Shown here piece by piece: positions 23,499-31,913 of a stretch of DNA of 46,092 nt; position 1 is the stretch's first letter; the number at the start of each line of letters is the position of its first letter. Position numbers and translations under genes: made by a program. The DNA comes from Bacteroidota bacterium (GTDB taxonomy: Bacteria > Bacteroidota > Bacteroidia > Chitinophagales > Chitinophagaceae): NCBI GenBank assembly GCA_005789565.1, contig SXXL01000051.1:1-46092 (forward strand). The letters run 5' to 3'. Under the pieces are notes generated by a model, which did not search any database, was not told the origin of the DNA, and was given only the letters and a program-made list of their open reading frames with translations.

Positions 23499-24548
23499 AT
23501 GGTCAACCTTGCTACCTACGATCCGGATCTGGTCAGCAACCCGGACAACAATATTTTCGGCCTGCCGACGGACGAGGAGAATGCCCGCCTCATTCTCCTG
23601 CCTGTTCCTTGGGAAGTAACCGTCAGCTACGGGGCCGGTACCGCCCGGGCACCTGAGTCGATCCTGCGGGCCAGTCACCAAATAGAAGTATTTGATGCGG
23701 AGATGCCGGATGCCTGGCATCAAGGGTATTTTCTAAGGCCCACCGATAAAAAACTCCTACTCAAGAGTGATTACCTGCGAAAGGAAGCGGAGTTATACAT
23801 CGATTATATCGCACATGGAGAGTTGGTGAGTGCCAACCCGTTCATGAGCAAGAGTCTGAGAGAGGTGAACGAAGGCTGTGCCTACATGAACGAGTGGGTT
23901 TACGAAAGCACCAAAGCCCTGATCCAAAAAGGAAAACTGGTGGGACTACTCGGCGGTGACCACAGTACGCCTTACGGATTTTTGAAAGCATTGGGTGAAA
24001 CCAAAGGGTCGTTTGGCGTCCTGCAGATCGATGCGCATTGTGATCTACGGGAAAACTATGAGGGTTTTTTGCACTCGCATGCCGGGATCATGTTCAACAC
24101 CCTGCGCGATATCCCGCAAGTAGAGCGACTGGTTCAGATCGGTATTCGTGATTATAGTCCTTGCGAATGGAAATACATTCAGGACAGCCAGTTTAAGGTC
24201 ATCACTTATTTCGATCGCTCCATCCGTCAGCGTCAGTTCGAAGGAGCCACCTGGAAGCAACTCGCCGAGGAGATGGTGAGCCAATTACCCCAACGGGTGT
24301 ATATCAGTTTTGATATCGATGGGTTGGACCGGAAACTTTGTCCCGATACCGGCACCCCCGTTCCGGGCGGTTTTGAACTCGAGGAGATCTTCTACCTATT
24401 TAAAAAGATCCTGGAGAGTGGTCGAACCCTTGTCGGCTTTGATCTTTGTGAAGTGGGCGTGGGCGAGAATGATTGGAACGCCAATGTGGGTGCCCGTACG
24501 CTGTTTAAACTCTGCAACCTGCTTACCACCAGCAACCCCTTGCCTTGA
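23499..24548 (+). CDS. Arginase/agmatinase family ureohydrolase
   Basis: The 349-residue protein belongs to the binuclear manganese ureohydrolases, which cleave a guanidino group. The metal ligands are intact: GGDHS (near residue 152), DAHCD (near 180) and SFDIDGLD (near 272). The N-terminal NPDNNIFGLP and the CPDTGTPVPGGFELEE segment are typical of the Bacteroidota agmatinase family branch. Agmatine, arginine or formimino-glutamate are all possible substrates; I cannot choose. Its TGA overlaps the next start (TTGA), beginning a run of three overlapping genes. Confidence 0.88.
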   Translation: MVNLATYDPDLVSNPDNNIFGLPTDEENARLILLPVPWEVTVSYGAGTARAPESILRASHQIEVFDAEMPDAWHQGYFLRPTDKKLLLKSDYLRKEAELYIDYIAHGELVSANPFMSKSLREVNEGCAYMNEWVYESTKALIQKGKLVGLLGGDHSTPYGFLKALGETKGSFGVLQIDAHCDLRENYEGFLHSHAGIMFNTLRDIPQVERLVQIGIRDYSPCEWKYIQDSQFKVITYFDRSIRQRQFEGATWKQLAEEMVSQLPQRVYISFDIDGLDRKLCPDTGTPVPGGFELEEIFYLFKKILESGRTLVGFDLCEVGVGENDWNANVGARTLFKLCNLLTTSNPLP

Positions 24549-25054
24549 ATCGATCTTATACGCTGCGATTCCCGTCCGCCAAAAAGAACCTCTACCGATG
24601 GATGGGGCGATTCATCTTACTCGGCAGTTCGGTGCTCTTTATAGGATTGTCAGATCCGGCGAACCTTACATACGGCTGGCCGGCAATTGGATTGCTTTTT
24701 CTGGCGATCGATCTTTTCTGGATACCGTTGCTGACACCAGGATTGTTCATTCAGGTTTTTGCCTGGGGTACTGCCGGGCAATGGCTGATGTCCGGGATCC
24801 TGCTGGTATTGTGGGTGTTTCACCAACGATCCATCCAGCAGCAGTCCCTCCGGATCGAAATAAACGGCATGACCCTCTCTTTCCCCTGGAAGCGCCACAT
24901 TCCTTGGAAAGACATAGACTATATGATCTTGAAGGATGGCCTGCTGACGGTCGAGTATAAGAACGGCCGGGTAATGCAACAACGGATCGAAAAAGATCTT
25001 GCATTGAACGAAGCGGATTTTAACGAGTTTTGCACTCAGCAATGCCAACCCTGA
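24545..25054 (+). CDS. Small membrane protein, second gene of the overlapping triad
   Basis: I do not recognise the family. The 169-residue product has two or three hydrophobic helices (about residues 22-36, 45-72 and 78-92), then a soluble C-terminal part (about 95-169). That part resembles a small beta-rich domain (SLRIEINGMTLSFPWKRHIP, then IDYMILKDGLLTVEYKNGR), such as a PH-like bacterial membrane-associated domain. The start is a TTG overlapping the upstream stop by 4 nt; the first ATG is 19 codons further in. Its C-terminus overlaps the radical SAM gene by 13 nt. Tight overlap on both sides suggests joint translation. Confidence 0.65.
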   Translation: MNRSYTLRFPSAKKNLYRWMGRFILLGSSVLFIGLSDPANLTYGWPAIGLLFLAIDLFWIPLLTPGLFIQVFAWGTAGQWLMSGILLVLWVFHQRSIQQQSLRIEINGMTLSFPWKRHIPWKDIDYMILKDGLLTVEYKNGRVMQQRIEKDLALNEADFNEFCTQQCQP

Positions 25055-26358
25055 GCCACTCCCCTTTTTTACTGTACAGCGATGGACAAGGAAACATCTT
25101 TGAGGACCGCACGCTCTACGTGACGGGTCGCAGCGGATGGGATGCCCTGCCCATTCCGGACGATCAATTCATCGAACTGCCTGAAGGCGGATCGCTCTAC
25201 GAATTACCCGGCAGAAGGGGAATCGGGATCGATGTAGAAACCGGGAACATGCGGCTGTGTGAAAAAGGATGGGCCGTCGCTGCGTTTATCCCCCCGGCAC
25301 ATACCGGCTTCTTTCTGGCAGCATATGAAACCGCGCCCGAGGCACCCACCCTACCCTTGTTTTGTTACACGGCCGTTGGGTGGCACGATGAAAAATTTTA
25401 TGTGCCGGCCATTCGCATTGAGCCGGATATACGGCAAGATTGTGCCGGCTATGATCAGGACCTGATCAAAGCGGGCAGCCGGCGACTATTGCAGGCCTAT
25501 CCGCAGAATCGGTTGATAAAGCATTTGATGGAGAATTGTTGTCAGACGTATCATTGTCCCGCGGCGCGAAACTTCGCCCTGGGCCGTTGGGAATGTCCGG
25601 TACCCGCCTCCCCCGCCTGCAATGCCAATTGTGTGGGATGTATTTCCCTGCAACCCGATGAAGAACCCATCGTATCTACGCAAGACCGTCTTCAATTCAA
25701 ACCCACGCCTGAGGAGATCGTGGAGTTCACAGTGCCGCATTTGGAAACGGCGCCCTACCCGATCATTAGTTTTGGTCAGGGTTGTGAGGGCGAACCCTTG
25801 CTGATGTGGGAGACGATCCGAGAAGCGATTCTCGAGATCCGAAAGCATACGAAAAAAGGCAGCATCAACATCAACACGAACGGATCCCGACCCGATGCCG
25901 TGAAGGCGTTGTGCGAAGCGGGACTGAACTCGATCCGCGTCAGCACCAATTCTGCCAGAAGAGAGATCTATACGCCCTATTACCGTCCCAACAATTATGA
26001 CTTTGACGACATCGTGGAAAGCCTGAAAGTGGTGCATGGTTTTGGGGGGTGGACGTCCATCAACTATTTCGTATTTCCGGGAATGACCGATTCGGAAGCG
26101 GAGTACGAGGCCCTGCGAAAATTGATCCGGGAAACCGGGCTCAACATGATCCAGTGGCGAAATTTCAACATCGATCCCGATTGGTATCTGGGCAAGATCG
26201 GCGTATCCGACACCGGAGCATGCATGGGGGTAAAACAATTACAACACTTGATCCGGGAAGAATTCCCCCGGCTGCAGTTCGGCTATTTTAATCCCCCGAT
26301 CGAGCGGATCAAGGGAGATTTCGCGTCCGATTTCGCACACCTTTCCGTCAATCTTTAA
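25042..26358 (+). CDS. Radical SAM protein of unknown function with extra cysteines
   Basis: The 438-residue protein has a radical SAM core from about residue 185: the [4Fe-4S] motif is C193-x3-C197-x2-C200 (CNANCVGC), followed by ISFGQGCEGEPLL, INTNGS and SIRVSTNS. The 160-residue N-terminal domain (SPFLLYSDGQGNIFEDRTLY...) is unlike known peptide-modifying SPASM proteins. A cluster C166-C167-x4-C172-x12-C185 directly before the core could ligate a second Fe-S cluster. The ATG at 25042 lies inside the upstream membrane protein gene (13-nt overlap). No precursor-peptide gene is visible in the neighbourhood. The substrate is unknown. Confidence 0.85.
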   Translation: MPTLSHSPFLLYSDGQGNIFEDRTLYVTGRSGWDALPIPDDQFIELPEGGSLYELPGRRGIGIDVETGNMRLCEKGWAVAAFIPPAHTGFFLAAYETAPEAPTLPLFCYTAVGWHDEKFYVPAIRIEPDIRQDCAGYDQDLIKAGSRRLLQAYPQNRLIKHLMENCCQTYHCPAARNFALGRWECPVPASPACNANCVGCISLQPDEEPIVSTQDRLQFKPTPEEIVEFTVPHLETAPYPIISFGQGCEGEPLLMWETIREAILEIRKHTKKGSININTNGSRPDAVKALCEAGLNSIRVSTNSARREIYTPYYRPNNYDFDDIVESLKVVHGFGGWTSINYFVFPGMTDSEAEYEALRKLIRETGLNMIQWRNFNIDPDWYLGKIGVSDTGACMGVKQLQHLIREEFPRLQFGYFNPPIERIKGDFASDFAHLSVNL

Positions 26359-26461
26359 CATTTTTTGGGCATTTCCTGTACAGAAAACAGGATGTCGGCA
26401 TCGTTTTAACAGCTGTGCATAATCCCTTCCCGTTTATGCCCGCCGGTTAAAGTAGTTTTAC

Positions 26462-27313
26462 ATGAGAACAACCTACGCCATGTCAGCATCCCTGGACGCA
26501 TCGATTCGAAACAGAGCACTTCTGTATACCGGGGGGATTGCATTGTTACTCATCCTGCTGATCCTGTTTCTAAAATGGCGTATTGAATGGCCCGTCAAAC
26601 CAGAGGAGCCCACATTCCTGGAAGTGGAATTGAACCTGCCACCCGATCCACCGACGGAATCTCCGGAGGAAGGTGGCGGTGGCGGCGGAAATCCGGTACA
26701 GGCGGTTGGTTTAGCCGGAGCAACACCAACCCGTGAACCCGACGGAGAAAAAGAACCTGCCAAGGACTTAACGGAACCGGAGGAAAAAGAGTCGGTGGTA
26801 GCCAAACCAGTTGTCACCAAAAAAGAGGCCACGACGATCACAAAAACGGCGCCGACCAAGATCGTCCCGAAAAGAGTGGAAACACCTTCGCCACCCAAAC
26901 CAAAGATGGTGATGGGGAAGACCAACAAAGGAAATGGCAACGGGGGGGGTAGTCCCGATGATTTCAACCAAGCCGGCAACCGGGGTACCGGTGGGGGAAC
27001 CGGTCAGGGCCCCGGTGTAGGCGGTGGAAACGGATCCGGCTTGGGAGCCGGAAGCGGACCCAACGTAACCAACGGCAACCGCAGGATCGTGAAAACGGCC
27101 CGCTTTGACGGCGACCTCGACAAGGCCACCATCTATGCCCGCATCCGGGTGACTGCCGAGGGAAAGGGAAGCTTCCTTGAATTCGGAAAAGGCTCCACCC
27201 ACCGAACCAATCAATATCGGCAAGCGATCACGGATTACTTACAAAAGATACAATTCGATCCGTCGGACCAGGAAGACATCGTGACCGTGCAATTCAATTT
27301 CCTGGTGAATTAA
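26462..27313 (+). CDS. TonB-like envelope protein
   Basis: The 283-residue protein has one N-terminal membrane helix (about residues 19-38), then a long Pro/Glu- and Gly-rich spacer with runs GGGGGG (71-76) and a second Gly/Asn-rich part. A short C-terminal domain (about 205-283, KTARFDGDLDKATIYARIRV to the end) resembles TonB C-terminal regions. The expected role is energy transfer across the periplasm to outer-membrane receptors. Two starts are possible: 26462 and MSASLD at 26480. A G8 run at 26942-26949 lies in the spacer. folC follows after 9 nt; no exbB or exbD is nearby. Confidence 0.78.
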   Translation: MRTTYAMSASLDASIRNRALLYTGGIALLLILLILFLKWRIEWPVKPEEPTFLEVELNLPPDPPTESPEEGGGGGGNPVQAVGLAGATPTREPDGEKEPAKDLTEPEEKESVVAKPVVTKKEATTITKTAPTKIVPKRVETPSPPKPKMVMGKTNKGNGNGGGSPDDFNQAGNRGTGGGTGQGPGVGGGNGSGLGAGSGPNVTNGNRRIVKTARFDGDLDKATIYARIRVTAEGKGSFLEFGKGSTHRTNQYRQAITDYLQKIQFDPSDQEDIVTVQFNFLVN

Positions 27314-27322
27314 CTTGCCGAC

Positions 27323-28642
27323 ATGAATTACGCGGAAACGCTGGACTATCTTTTTGCCCGATTGCCCATGTACAGCCGTATCGGGGCCGCCGCGTACAAA
27401 ACCGATTTGGATAACACCATCGCCCTTCTAAAAGCGGTCGGCGATCCGCAGCTGAGATTCAAGACCATTCACGTAGCCGGCACCAATGGAAAAGGTTCGG
27501 TCAGTCACATGCTCGCAGCGATCCTGCAGCAGGCCGGATACAAGACCGGACTTTACACCTCGCCACACCTGGTTGATTTTCGGGAGAGGATCCGGATCAA
27601 CGGACAAATGATCCCGGAACAATCTGTCGTCGCCTTCACGGAACAGATCAAAAATTCCATCGAGGCCATCGAGCCCAGCTTCTTTGAACTTACCGTGGCC
27701 ATGGCCTTTGATCATTTTGCCCAGGAGGCCGTAGACATCGCAGTGATCGAGACCGGATTGGGCGGCCGGTTGGACAGCACCAATGTGATCCAACCCGTAC
27801 TGTCGGTGATCACCAACATTGGCTGGGATCACATGAACTTACTGGGTGATACGCTGGAAAAGATCGCATTCGAAAAAGCCGGGATCATCAAAGCCCGCAC
27901 ACCGGTTGTGATTGGTGAATGGCTACCCGAAACCAGACCTGTATTTGAACGACGCGCCCTTGAATCGAAAGCGCCGATCACTTGGGCCGGCACACATTTT
28001 TCGGTGGCGTCGTTCGAGTGGACGCCACAGACGCAGACGATCGTGGTGCAGGAAAAAAACTCCGGACAATCCACCCCCTATACGCTCGACCTATTGGGTC
28101 ACTATCAACAAAAGAATGTACTGACCGTGCTGGAATCGATCCGGGTGCTGCAGCATCAGGGATGGAAAATTTCCGAGGAGGCCCTGCAAGGGGCGCTAAG
28201 AGACGTAAAGTTCCTGACCGGACTGGCCGGTCGGTGGGAAGTTTTGCGCATCCATCCCTATTTGATCTTGGATGTGACGCACAATGTTCACGGACTCGAA
28301 GCATTGCTGCAGCAACTAAAAACCATCCCCCACCGAAATTTACACGTGGTGTTAGGAATGGTGAACGACAAGGACATTCATTCCTTCTTAGCACAATTAC
28401 CGCTAACGGCCGCATATTATTTTACCCAAGCGGCCATTCCTCGTGCGCTACCCGGAGACCAACTGAGGGCCGTAGCCGCCTCGATCGGATTGAACGGCTC
28501 CTGCTATGCAGATGTGAATGCGGCGATACAGGTAGCCCTGGAGCAGGCTAAAGCAGATGACCTGATCGTTGTTACCGGTAGTATATTCTTGATCGGAGAA
28601 GTTAACCGGGAAGCACTTCGATCAGTTCCACCTCAAACATAA
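27323..28642 (+). CDS. folC: Dihydrofolate synthase/folylpolyglutamate synthase FolC
   Basis: FolC adds glutamate to dihydropteroate and to folates using ATP, in the cytoplasm. The 439-residue Mur-ligase-type protein shows the P-loop HVAGTNGKGSVSHM (50-63), TSPHLVDFRERIRING, ETGLGGRLDSTN and ITNIGWDHMNLLG, and later LDVTHNVHG. Length is normal. It follows the TonB-like gene by 9 nt. Its last 41 nt overlap the 3' end of the convergent FKBP gene. Confidence 0.96.
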   Translation: MNYAETLDYLFARLPMYSRIGAAAYKTDLDNTIALLKAVGDPQLRFKTIHVAGTNGKGSVSHMLAAILQQAGYKTGLYTSPHLVDFRERIRINGQMIPEQSVVAFTEQIKNSIEAIEPSFFELTVAMAFDHFAQEAVDIAVIETGLGGRLDSTNVIQPVLSVITNIGWDHMNLLGDTLEKIAFEKAGIIKARTPVVIGEWLPETRPVFERRALESKAPITWAGTHFSVASFEWTPQTQTIVVQEKNSGQSTPYTLDLLGHYQQKNVLTVLESIRVLQHQGWKISEEALQGALRDVKFLTGLAGRWEVLRIHPYLILDVTHNVHGLEALLQQLKTIPHRNLHVVLGMVNDKDIHSFLAQLPLTAAYYFTQAAIPRALPGDQLRAVAASIGLNGSCYADVNAAIQVALEQAKADDLIVVTGSIFLIGEVNREALRSVPPQT

Positions 28643-29042
28643 GGGTTGCCCCACCCGGGATATCCGCACCGGCGCCGCGATCGCCGTAAGCTAATTCAGC
28701 GGGGATCCAAAGACGCCAGCGACTGCCTTCTGACATCATCGGCAAGGCGATCTGCCAGCCCTTGATGAGAGCCCGAAGGGGGGCTGTGAAGGGTTGCTGA
28801 CGACGAAAGGAGCTGTCAAACTCTTTTCCACTCAGCAAGGATCCGGCATAGTGTGCTTTGACGGAGTCGGTGGGGGCGGGTTTGCGACCACTTCCTTCCT
28901 GTAGCACGAGGTATTGCATGCCCTCGGGCAGCTCCACGACTCCAGGTTGTGTTTTGTTTTGCAGCAGAAAGGAAGCGCCCTCCGCTTTTTGGGCTTGTAA
29001 TTTTTCTTGCATAAAGGCTCGGATCTTGTCTTGTGTATTCAT
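28602..29042 (-). CDS. FKBP-type peptidyl-prolyl cis-trans isomerase
   Basis: The 146-residue protein has an FKBP domain in its C-terminal two thirds: VKAHYAGSLLSGKEFDSSF, PLRALIKGWQIALPMMSEGS, and WIPAELAYGDRGAG followed by IPGGATLMFEVELIEV. It assists folding by isomerising prolyl bonds. No signal peptide is seen; the N-terminal 35 residues are a charged helix, so it may be cytoplasmic. The ATG is 1 nt after the stop of the ABC ATPase gene, so both are co-transcribed. The 3' end overlaps folC by 41 nt in antisense. Confidence 0.93.
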   Translation of the reverse strand: MNTQDKIRAFMQEKLQAQKAEGASFLLQNKTQPGVVELPEGMQYLVLQEGSGRKPAPTDSVKAHYAGSLLSGKEFDSSFRRQQPFTAPLRALIKGWQIALPMMSEGSRWRLWIPAELAYGDRGAGADIPGGATLMFEVELIEVLPG

Positions 29043-29043
29043 G

Positions 29044-29802
29044 TTAATCTTCTCGAAGAGAGTGTCCGGTGAGGTGAATAAAAACGTCCTCCAGGTTGGC
29101 TTGTTTCATTTCTTTGGGACGTTCAAAGCCGGAGGCCACCAATTGATCGATCAACCGGTCGGGCGAATCGAGGGCAATGATCCTGCCCGCATCGATGATC
29201 GCAACCCGATCGCAGAGGTATTCGGCCTCGTCCATGTAATGTGTGGTGATGATCACGGTGGTGCCCCGGTCACGAATGCGACGGATCAATTCCCACAGGC
29301 TGCGGCGGGCTTGTGGATCGAGACCGGTAGTGGGCTCATCCAAAAAAATGATGCGAGGGTCGTTGATGAGGGTGGTAGCAACGGAGAAACGTTGGCGCTG
29401 GCCACCGCTGAGTTCCTTGATCTTGGATTTTGCTTTATCCCGCAGGTTGACCAGATCCAAGAGCTCCATGGGGTCTTGCTCGCGGTTATACAACCCACAA
29501 AAGAGATCGATGAGTTGCACCAGGTTCAATCCAGGATAATATCCGCTGCTTTGTAACTGTACGCCGATGATCTTTTTTATCTCCTCGGGAGATTGGTCCA
29601 GGTCCAACCCGTCCACCCAGATCTTGCCGGATGTTTTAGTTCGCAGTGTTTCAATGATCTCCAGGGTGGTGGATTTTCCGGCACCGTTCGGTCCCAGTAA
29701 ACCAAAGATCTCCCCCTCTTCCACCTGAAAGGAAATACCCTTGACCGCTTCAAAGGCGCCATAATTTTTTACCAGGGAGTCGACAGCGATGATCGTGGAC
29801 AT
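29044..29802 (-). CDS. ABC transporter ATP-binding protein (ABC-2 type)
   Basis: The 252-residue ATPase carries Walker A GPNGAGKST (37-45), the Q-loop region near VQLQSSGYYPGL, the signature LSGGQRQR (131-138), Walker B IIFLDEPTTGLDP, and the switch-region histidine in TTHYMDEAEYL. The C-terminal extension with LEDVFIHLTGHSLRED is typical of DrrA/NatA-like ABC-2 exporters. No permease gene is adjacent; the downstream partner is an FKBP gene 1 nt away. The -7 box overlaps the stop of the upstream transpeptidase gene and lies 5 nt from this ATG. Confidence 0.95.
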   Translation of the reverse strand: MSTIIAVDSLVKNYGAFEAVKGISFQVEEGEIFGLLGPNGAGKSTTLEIIETLRTKTSGKIWVDGLDLDQSPEEIKKIIGVQLQSSGYYPGLNLVQLIDLFCGLYNREQDPMELLDLVNLRDKAKSKIKELSGGQRQRFSVATTLINDPRIIFLDEPTTGLDPQARRSLWELIRRIRDRGTTVIITTHYMDEAEYLCDRVAIIDAGRIIALDSPDRLIDQLVASGFERPKEMKQANLEDVFIHLTGHSLRED

Positions 29803-29807
29803 GAGGG

Positions 29808-29815
29808 CAAAACTA
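29808..29815 (-). promoter_or_regulatory. -7 promoter box of the ABC ATPase gene
   Basis: On the minus strand TAGTTTTG matches TAnnTTTG perfectly. Its first three bases are the TAG stop codon of the L,D-transpeptidase gene, and it ends 5 nt before the ATG, so a leaderless transcript is expected. Confidence 0.6.
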
Positions 29816-30637
29816 ATGGATTGAGCCCGCTTGTACCGATACTTCCTTTCCGATCGAGTAGCTGCCGTCGGGAGCGATCAGCACAATGGGTAGCCGATGG
29901 GTGCGTTTAAATTCAAAATAGGCAGGCTCCAGTTGCCGTACAAACTTATCCAGTTCCTGATCCTGCCGTGTCAGACTCTTTAAGTAAGCAACGCTTTTGG
30001 GCACATCGAACCGGATGGGAAAAACATGCACGGGAATGAAATGCTGTCCCTGATCATACGCCTGGGCGGCGAGGATGTACAGCTCATCCACCTGTTCATC
30101 CGTCAGCGGGATACAGCCCACGGTCACACAACTTCCATGGATATAGATCTCTCCGCCCGGGCGTAGCGAATCGCTGAGCACACGGTCGGAGGCATTGGGA
30201 TAGTTCAATCCCAGCGACAGGAAGTAATTGGATTGCGGGTTGAAATCATTTATGTAATAAAAACCTTCGGGCACCTGATAATCGCCTTGTATCCGTTTGG
30301 GACCCAAATAGCCTGCCAGGGCGCAGACCCGATAGGTCTTGAAATGCTGAAAGGTATCGGACACTTTTTCCTTCACCCAAACCTCCAGTTCACTGTCGTA
30401 CTTGAAGGAACGGATATAGATATACCTCGCCGGCCATTGAAGATTTTTCGCTTGGAATTGCTTGCGAAGAGTGTCTGCTTTTTTGGCCCACGCCCGGGCT
30501 GGGTTGGGAAAGGATCGCTGATAGTTGACAAAAGAGGAATTTCCGCCGGACTTATCCGACGTCACGAATTGCGCATAACCCCTTTGCATGGATACCAGTA
30601 ACAATCCAACACCTAAGAAAAGGATACGAAGATTCAT
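29813..30637 (-). CDS. L,D-transpeptidase (YkuD/YafK-like), exported
   Basis: The 274-residue protein starts with a signal peptide (residues 1-22, ending GYAQ) and carries a YkuD domain with the catalytic His167 and Cys175 in IHGSCVTVGCIPLTDEQ. These enzymes crosslink peptidoglycan stems (3-3 links) or attach proteins to it in the periplasm. The layout, with a long region before the catalytic motif and a C-terminal tail, resembles the YafK (DpaA)-type enzymes, some of which are hydrolases. Upstream of the ATG no good -7 box is found. Confidence 0.88.
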   Translation of the reverse strand: MNLRILFLGVGLLLVSMQRGYAQFVTSDKSGGNSSFVNYQRSFPNPARAWAKKADTLRKQFQAKNLQWPARYIYIRSFKYDSELEVWVKEKVSDTFQHFKTYRVCALAGYLGPKRIQGDYQVPEGFYYINDFNPQSNYFLSLGLNYPNASDRVLSDSLRPGGEIYIHGSCVTVGCIPLTDEQVDELYILAAQAYDQGQHFIPVHVFPIRFDVPKSVAYLKSLTRQDQELDKFVRQLEPAYFEFKRTHRLPIVLIAPDGSYSIGKEVSVQAGSIH

Positions 30638-30681
30638 GAGGCATTGAAGTTAATCGAAAACAGATTGCTTGAGAAGGACGA

Positions 30682-31818
30682 TCAGAGGTTTCCGCGCAGT
30701 GCCTGCTCCCGCTCGATGGCTTCGAACAGGGCTTTGAAATTTCCCTTTCCGAAACTTTTAGCGCCCTTTCGCTGGATGATCTCGAAGAAAAGCGTGGGAC
30801 GATCCTCCACGGGCTTGGTGAAGAGTTGGAGTAAATACCCTTCGTTATCGCGGTCGATCAGGATGCCCAATTCCTTGAGTGGCTCGAGGTCCTCGTCGAT
30901 CGGCCCCACCCGATCCAACAAATCATCGTAATAGGTTGTGGGCACCTTCAAGAATTCAACGCCGCGGGACTGAAGATCCCGGACGGTTTCCACGATATTG
31001 CCCGTAGCCAAGGCCACGTGCTGGACGCCTTCGCCCCGATAAAAATCTAAATACTCTTCGACCTGACTTTTCTTTTTTCCCTCGGCCGGTTCATTGATGG
31101 GGAATTTGACAAACCCGTTCCCGCTGCTCATGACCTTGCTCATCAGGGCCGAATACTCGGTCGATATGTCTTCATCATCGAACGAAAGAATGTTTTTGAA
31201 CCCCATCACGTCTTCATAAAATTTCACCCAGGGGTTCATCTGATTCCAACCCACGTTGCCCACACAGTGGTCGACGTACAAAAGTCCCGTTGAAGCCGGC
31301 GCGAAGTAAGGATTTGACCAAGGGCGATACCCGGGCAAAAAGGCTCCCTGATAATTTTTACGCTCAATGAAAAGATGCACGGTATCGCCATAGGTGTGAA
31401 TACCACTGATGACGGCTTCTCCAAAGGCATCGGTTTTGACTACGGGTTCTTGGTAGGACTTCGCCCCCCGGCTCGTAGTCTCCTGCCAGGCCGAACGCGC
31501 ATCGGGCACCCGCAACGCAAGTACTTTTACCCCGTCGCCGTGCTGATAAATATGATCGGCCATGGGATTGTTCGGATGTAGCGGGGTGGTCAACACAAAG
31601 GTCAATTTATGCTGTCGCACCGCATAGCTGGCAAAATCCTTGCATCCGGTCTCCGGACCGGCATAGGCCAGTGCCTGAAACCCAAAAGCACTCATATAGT
31701 AATGGGCCGCCTGTTTGGCATTGCCCACATAAAACTCAACGTAATCGGTTCCTTCCAAGGGTAGAAAATCAGTACCCGGATTGGCAGGAATGGCTTGTTC
31801 GGCAAGAGCGGTGGACAT
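30682..31818 (-). CDS. hpd: 4-hydroxyphenylpyruvate dioxygenase
   Basis: HPD converts 4-hydroxyphenylpyruvate to homogentisate in tyrosine catabolism, using Fe(II) and O2. The 378-residue protein consists of two vicinal-oxygen-chelate domains. The iron ligands are His184 (YVDHCVGNV), His267 (GVQHVALAT) and Glu346 (TLFFEIIQR). Other conserved pieces are NEPAEGKKKSQVEEYLDFY and DEDLEPLKELGILIDRD. No other tyrosine-catabolic gene is adjacent. A perfect -7 box lies upstream; the gene is divergent from purK. Confidence 0.97.
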   Translation of the reverse strand: MSTALAEQAIPANPGTDFLPLEGTDYVEFYVGNAKQAAHYYMSAFGFQALAYAGPETGCKDFASYAVRQHKLTFVLTTPLHPNNPMADHIYQHGDGVKVLALRVPDARSAWQETTSRGAKSYQEPVVKTDAFGEAVISGIHTYGDTVHLFIERKNYQGAFLPGYRPWSNPYFAPASTGLLYVDHCVGNVGWNQMNPWVKFYEDVMGFKNILSFDDEDISTEYSALMSKVMSSGNGFVKFPINEPAEGKKKSQVEEYLDFYRGEGVQHVALATGNIVETVRDLQSRGVEFLKVPTTYYDDLLDRVGPIDEDLEPLKELGILIDRDNEGYLLQLFTKPVEDRPTLFFEIIQRKGAKSFGKGNFKALFEAIEREQALRGNL

Positions 31819-31856
31819 GATGTTGTATTTCTGATTGGATCGGGTGATGACCGGAT

Positions 31857-31864
31857 CAAAATTA
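31857..31864 (-). promoter_or_regulatory. -7 promoter box of hpd
   Basis: On the minus strand TAATTTTG matches TAnnTTTG perfectly, 38 nt before the hpd ATG. Confidence 0.65.
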
Positions 31865-31901
31865 GCGGATTTCCAAACCTTCCCTGCCTGCCCGTAAGGG
31901 C

Positions 31902-31909
31902 TATCTTTG
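31902..31909 (+). promoter_or_regulatory. -7 promoter box of purK
   Basis: TATCTTTG matches TAnnTTTG perfectly and ends 4 nt before the purK ATG, so the purK mRNA should be leaderless or have a 1-2 nt leader. Confidence 0.7.
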
Positions 31910-31913
31910 CGGC

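Noticed and set aside
26374-26392. Inverted repeat TCCTGT-N7-ACAGGA after the radical SAM gene
   Set aside because: The stem is only 6 bp with no T-run, so it is not a convincing terminator or operator.
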